A DNA stretch of 8,472 nucleotides from the NCBI GenBank assembly GCA_946615875.1, contig CAMOIK010000088.1, positions 1 to 8,472 of the forward strand, given 5' to 3'. The position numbers were made by a program, and so were the translations under genes. This document shows positions 5,952-8,472 of the stretch, one piece after another (position 1 is the stretch's first letter; each line of letters opens with the position of its first letter). The DNA comes from an uncultured Verrucomicrobiota bacterium (GTDB lineage Bacteria > Verrucomicrobiota > Kiritimatiellia > RFP12 > UBA1067). The notes under the pieces were generated by a model that was not told the DNA's origin, made no database searches, and saw only the letters and a program-made list of their open reading frames with translations.

Positions 5952-6319
5952 CGCAGCCCCGGCAGCCCAGCGACCGCTCCGTGCGCTTCCGGCTCGCCGC
6001 GCCTTTCGCGGCGGCGTGCGCCATGGCGGCGGCTTTCACGCCGCTTGCCGACGGCGATGCGCTGGAGCCGAGCATCCGCAACGAAGCGGAGCATTCCCTG
6101 GCGCTCGCCTGCGCCGCCACGAACAGGGCGGGCGCGCGCGCCGCGTCCGCCGCCCTGCCGATCGACACCAACGGCCTGTCGCGCAGCGAAATCGCGATCC
6201 GCCTGGTCTCGATGCAGAAGGCCGACGGACGCTGGGCGATCGGCACCAACGACACGACGACCGCCGCCATAGCCATCCTGGAGGCCGTTCTGGAGGATGG
6301 CGGGCGCGACGACCATTGA
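5948..6319 (+). CDS. Small exported protein with one terpenoid-cyclase-type (QW-like) repeat
   Basis: This 123-aa protein starts at an ATG that overlaps the folD stop (ATGA) and has no close ribosome site, so its translation is probably coupled to folD. An Arg-rich N-terminus followed by an Ala-rich hydrophobic stretch (16-30) looks like a signal peptide, with cleavage near Ala29 or Ala34. Residues 43-60 and 80-90 appear helical. AIRLVSMQKADGRWA, then DTTTAAIAILEAVL (83-115), reads like one repeat of the squalene-hopene cyclase/prenyltransferase alpha-alpha toroid, with Q90-x-x-D-G-x-W96 resembling a QW motif. Real toroid enzymes need several repeats and an Asp-rich catalytic motif, both absent here, so an enzyme is unlikely. 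It could be a binding module or a decayed remnant. The coding call is moderate to good; function is unknown. Confidence 0.7.
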   Translation: MTQPRQPSDRSVRFRLAAPFAAACAMAAAFTPLADGDALEPSIRNEAEHSLALACAATNRAGARAASAALPIDTNGLSRSEIAIRLVSMQKADGRWAIGTNDTTTAAIAILEAVLEDGGRDDH

Positions 6320-6346
6320 AGACGACAAGACAAAGGAGACACCGAC

Positions 6347-8329
6347 ATGGATAGGCAATACAGGAAGATGCTGGCGCTCGCCGCGCTTTTCGCGGCTGGC
6401 GGGACGCTGGCGGACGTCGCGCCGTACGGGCGCTTCGAGGACGGCATGCTCGCCGCCACCCGCCCCGCGGGCTGGCTGGAGAAGGCCTGCCGCACGCAGG
6501 CCGCCGGCCTGACAGGCCACCCCGAAGCCTTGAGCTACCCCTACGACACGTGCCTGTGGGCGGGCTCCATATCCCGTTCTGGCGAGCACGGCGCCGGCTG
6601 GTGGCGCTACGAGCAGACGGCATACTACACCGACGGTCTGCTGCGCCTGGGCTACGCACTCGGCGACAAGGCGCTGATCGCCAAGGGCGAGGCCGGCGTC
6701 GATTACACTCTCGACACCGCATCGCCCGAAGGGCAGCTCGGCAACCCGTGCCTCTGGGACGCGAAGAACCACAAGCTCGGCGCCGGCTACGAGATGTGGC
6801 CGATGGCCGTGTTCTTCCGCGCCATGAAGGCGAAATACGACGCGACGCGCGACGCGCGCATCCCCGCCGCGCTGGCGAAATACTTCCTGCTTTACGGCAC
6901 CAACACCCTGGCGAAGGGGCGCAACACGATATGCGTGGAGGGCATGGCGTGGGCGTACGGCCTCACGGGCGACAAGCGCCTGATCGAGCTCGCCTGCAAG
7001 GCGTGGGACGCCAAGACGGCCAAGGACGACTGGTCGGGCGACCTCACGCCGGCGAGCTGCGCCGACGACAAGCCGATATACATGCATGGCGTAAGCTACA
7101 GCGAAGAGTTGAAGATCCCCCTGCTGCTCTACGCATGCACGGGCAGGCGGGAGTATCTGGAGCAGGCGGTGAACGCGGAGGCCAAGCTCGTCCGCGACCA
7201 TATGCTGCCGGACGGCTGCCCCAGCTCCACGGAGCAGACTCGCGGCGATTGCGTCCACTGGGGGCACGAGACGTGCGTGGTGGCGGACTACACGTGGTCG
7301 CTGGGCTACTTCCTGCAGGTTACGGGCGACGCGAAATACGCGGACCGGCTGGAGCGTTGCGTGTTCAACGCAGGGTTCGGCGCGGTCGATGGCGACTTCA
7401 AGGCGCTGCAATACTTCTCCAACGCGAACCAGTTCATCGCCACCTCCGGCTCTAACCACAATCCCTACTTCTACGGCTCCACGTGGGCGCAGTACCGCCC
7501 GACGCACGAGACGGAGTGCTGCGCCGGCAACGTCCACCGCATACTGCCCAACTACGTGTCGCGGATGTGGCTGAAGGATGCGCAGGGCGCGCCCGTCGCC
7601 GCGCTCTATGGTCCGTGCGAGGTGGATTTCGGATGGGCGAAGATTGCCGAGGAGACCCGCTATCCGTTCGACGGCAGGATAACGTTCCGCTTCAGCATGA
7701 AGGAGCCGAAGGAATCCGCTTTCACGTATCGCGTCCCAGGCTGGTGCGCGTCGGCGACCGAGCCGCCGGGCACGTTCGTCACCATTCGCAGGCTGTTCAA
7801 GGACGGCGACACCATCGAGCTGGACTTCCCGATGGAGACCGTGTTCGAGACTCTGCCGCGCCGCCACTACGTGATCAAGGACGCCGTGAGCAAGTGGGTG
7901 GGGAAGATCGAGGGGCGCAGCGTCAGCCAGGGGACGATCGTGCGCAGGGGCCCGCTTCTCTTCGCCTATCCGATCCCCGCCGAACGGACGGAAGACACCG
8001 TCGAACACGCCAATATGCGCGGCAAGAGGAGCGCCAACCCGGAGTTCAAGTGCTGGAATCTCCGCCCTGCGGGCCCGTTCAACTACGCGCTGGCCGCGCA
8101 CAGCGCGAAGACGACCGTCTCTGGCGACGCAGTCCGCGTGGAGGTGCCCGTCAGGCGCATAGAGTGGGATCTTCTTGAAGGAAGGTTCACCCCCGACCTC
8201 CCGGAGCGTCCGCGCCCCGTTTCGCCGGACTCCGCCGCCGAGACGATCGCCCTCGTGCCCTATGGCTCGACGACGCTTCGGCTCGCCGTGTTCCCGGACC
8301 TGAGCGCGGGCAGCGCCGTAGGCGACTAG
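6347..8329 (+). CDS. Secreted GH127-like glycoside hydrolase (DUF1680; beta-L-arabinofuranosidase family)
   Basis: This 660-aa protein has a signal peptide (MDRQYRKM, hydrophobic 8-19, cleavage probably after TLA, Ala22). AAAGGAG (6332-6338), 8 nt before the ATG, supports the start. The N-terminal and middle part is a helix-rich (alpha/alpha)6-like region (about 40-400), followed by a beta-rich C-terminal half. In GH127 HypBA1 a zinc-linked site uses Glu338, Cys340, Cys417 (nucleophile) and Cys418. Here HETC gives Glu308 and Cys310, and ECCAGN gives Cys391 and Cys392, with nearly the same spacing (81 against 77). The acid/base may be Glu296 in SSTEQ, but its spacing differs from HypBA1 and I am unsure. 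Substrate is not readable: arabinofuranosides are the type substrate, yet DUF1680 is broad (GH127, 137, 142, 146). The gene follows the 123-aa ORF by 27 nt and probably shares the folD transcript. Confidence 0.88.
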   Translation: MDRQYRKMLALAALFAAGGTLADVAPYGRFEDGMLAATRPAGWLEKACRTQAAGLTGHPEALSYPYDTCLWAGSISRSGEHGAGWWRYEQTAYYTDGLLRLGYALGDKALIAKGEAGVDYTLDTASPEGQLGNPCLWDAKNHKLGAGYEMWPMAVFFRAMKAKYDATRDARIPAALAKYFLLYGTNTLAKGRNTICVEGMAWAYGLTGDKRLIELACKAWDAKTAKDDWSGDLTPASCADDKPIYMHGVSYSEELKIPLLLYACTGRREYLEQAVNAEAKLVRDHMLPDGCPSSTEQTRGDCVHWGHETCVVADYTWSLGYFLQVTGDAKYADRLERCVFNAGFGAVDGDFKALQYFSNANQFIATSGSNHNPYFYGSTWAQYRPTHETECCAGNVHRILPNYVSRMWLKDAQGAPVAALYGPCEVDFGWAKIAEETRYPFDGRITFRFSMKEPKESAFTYRVPGWCASATEPPGTFVTIRRLFKDGDTIELDFPMETVFETLPRRHYVIKDAVSKWVGKIEGRSVSQGTIVRRGPLLFAYPIPAERTEDTVEHANMRGKRSANPEFKCWNLRPAGPFNYALAAHSAKTTVSGDAVRVEVPVRRIEWDLLEGRFTPDLPERPRPVSPDSAAETIALVPYGSTTLRLAVFPDLSAGSAVGD

Positions 8330-8472
8330 CCGAAACAGCCGCCACGCATTGCCAACGATCGCCCAAAATCCGCAAATGCCGCGGGTTTGGGCTTCTTTGC
8401 GTCGTCTTCGAGCCCGTCTTGCGCTTTGCGCAAGGCGTCGCCAGCCACGCGCAAACCCATAGCCATGGCTTT
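8326..8472 (-). CDS. Possible 3' end of a convergent gene (partial)
   Basis: On the minus strand a frame enters from the right edge and stays open for 48 codons to TAG at 8328-8326, overlapping the stop of the GH127-like gene. The text is protein-like: GLRVAGDALRKAQDGLEDDA could be an amphipathic helix, followed by a Lys/Pro stretch (KKPKPAAFADFG). No family is recognised. Against it, third-position GC is lower than in the sure genes, and two hairpins including a terminator lie inside it. It may be non-coding. Confidence 0.3.
   Translation of the reverse strand, partial: KAMAMGLRVAGDALRKAQDGLEDDAKKPKPAAFADFGRSLAMRGGCFG
8361..8398 (+). terminator. Intrinsic terminator after the GH127-like gene
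   Basis: The arms 8361-8373 and 8381-8392 pair as GCCCAAA/TTTGGGC plus CCGC/GCGG, with a bulged A and one G-T pair, around a 7-nt loop, followed by TTCTTT (8393-8398). It starts 31 nt after the stop at 8329. A second perfect hairpin, CTTGCGC-TTT-GCGCAAG, lies at 8418-8434. Confidence 0.7.
8418..8434. repeat. Short perfect inverted repeat
   Basis: CTTGCGC (8418-8424), TTT, GCGCAAG (8428-8434): a 7-bp stem with a 3-nt loop and no T-run on either side. It may back up the terminator at 8361-8398, or lie by chance in the 3' end of a convergent gene. Confidence 0.5.

Noticed and set aside
5321..8101. Very long open frame (926 codons) on the minus strand opposite folD and the GH127-like gene.
   Set aside because: The plus-strand genes here have strong family motifs. 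The antisense translation is Arg/Ala/Val-rich and motif-free, the usual shadow of high third-position GC.
8375..8464. Small plus-strand frame of 29 codons.
   Set aside because: It starts inside the terminator, is Arg-rich, and has no ribosome site.

Overview
The window is GC-rich bacterial DNA with short, A/T-rich promoter islands. Three genes of ordinary core metabolism can be named with confidence on motifs and length (purA, uppS, folD), and a fourth (pncC/cinA C-terminal domain) nearly so. They are mixed with three exported proteins: a LamG-like/beta-helix surface protein, a tiny protein with a single terpenoid-cyclase-type repeat, and a GH127-like (DUF1680) glycoside hydrolase. GC-rich DNA, secreted LamG/beta-helix proteins ending in a 'FYR-V-V' strand, and polysaccharide-degrading enzymes beside housekeeping genes suggest the PVC group, perhaps Kiritimatiellota or a relative. 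That is inference; no rRNA or marker phylogeny is available here.

Layout. 1-74 is the tail of an unidentified plus-strand gene. 75-215 is a convergent intergenic gap holding a near-perfect long hairpin. 216-2667 is a minus-strand operon transcribed purA -> uppS -> pncC, with an 8-nt overlap and then a 15-nt gap. 2668-2857 is a divergent control region: the purA promoter faces left, the promoter of the surface protein faces right, and an intrinsic terminator lies between them pointing right. 2858-4822 is the secreted 654-aa protein, closed by a strong terminator. 4893-5036 is a striking array of degenerate 7-nt repeats, with a short inverted block at its left end. 5037-6319 carries folD and the 123-aa protein, joined by an ATGA stop/start overlap. 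The GH127-like gene follows 27 nt later with its own good ribosome binding site and ends at a terminator. On the minus strand the last 147 nt could also be the 3' end of a convergent gene.

The most interesting material is regulatory. The three promoters I can place (purA, surface protein, folD) share a 19-nt block, AAATATGSTATMATATGCG. It is an extended -10 box (TGnTATAAT-like) followed by an unusually conserved ATGCG, and it also reads as two ATATGC copies 10 nt apart. At folD the block ends 2 nt before the start codon, so the predicted transcript has no leader and no Shine-Dalgarno site. Directly upstream of that promoter are 13 consecutive heptamers, all fitting NCNNCTR and built from only a few core words. 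I see no CRISPR, tRNA, rRNA, insertion sequence or prophage.
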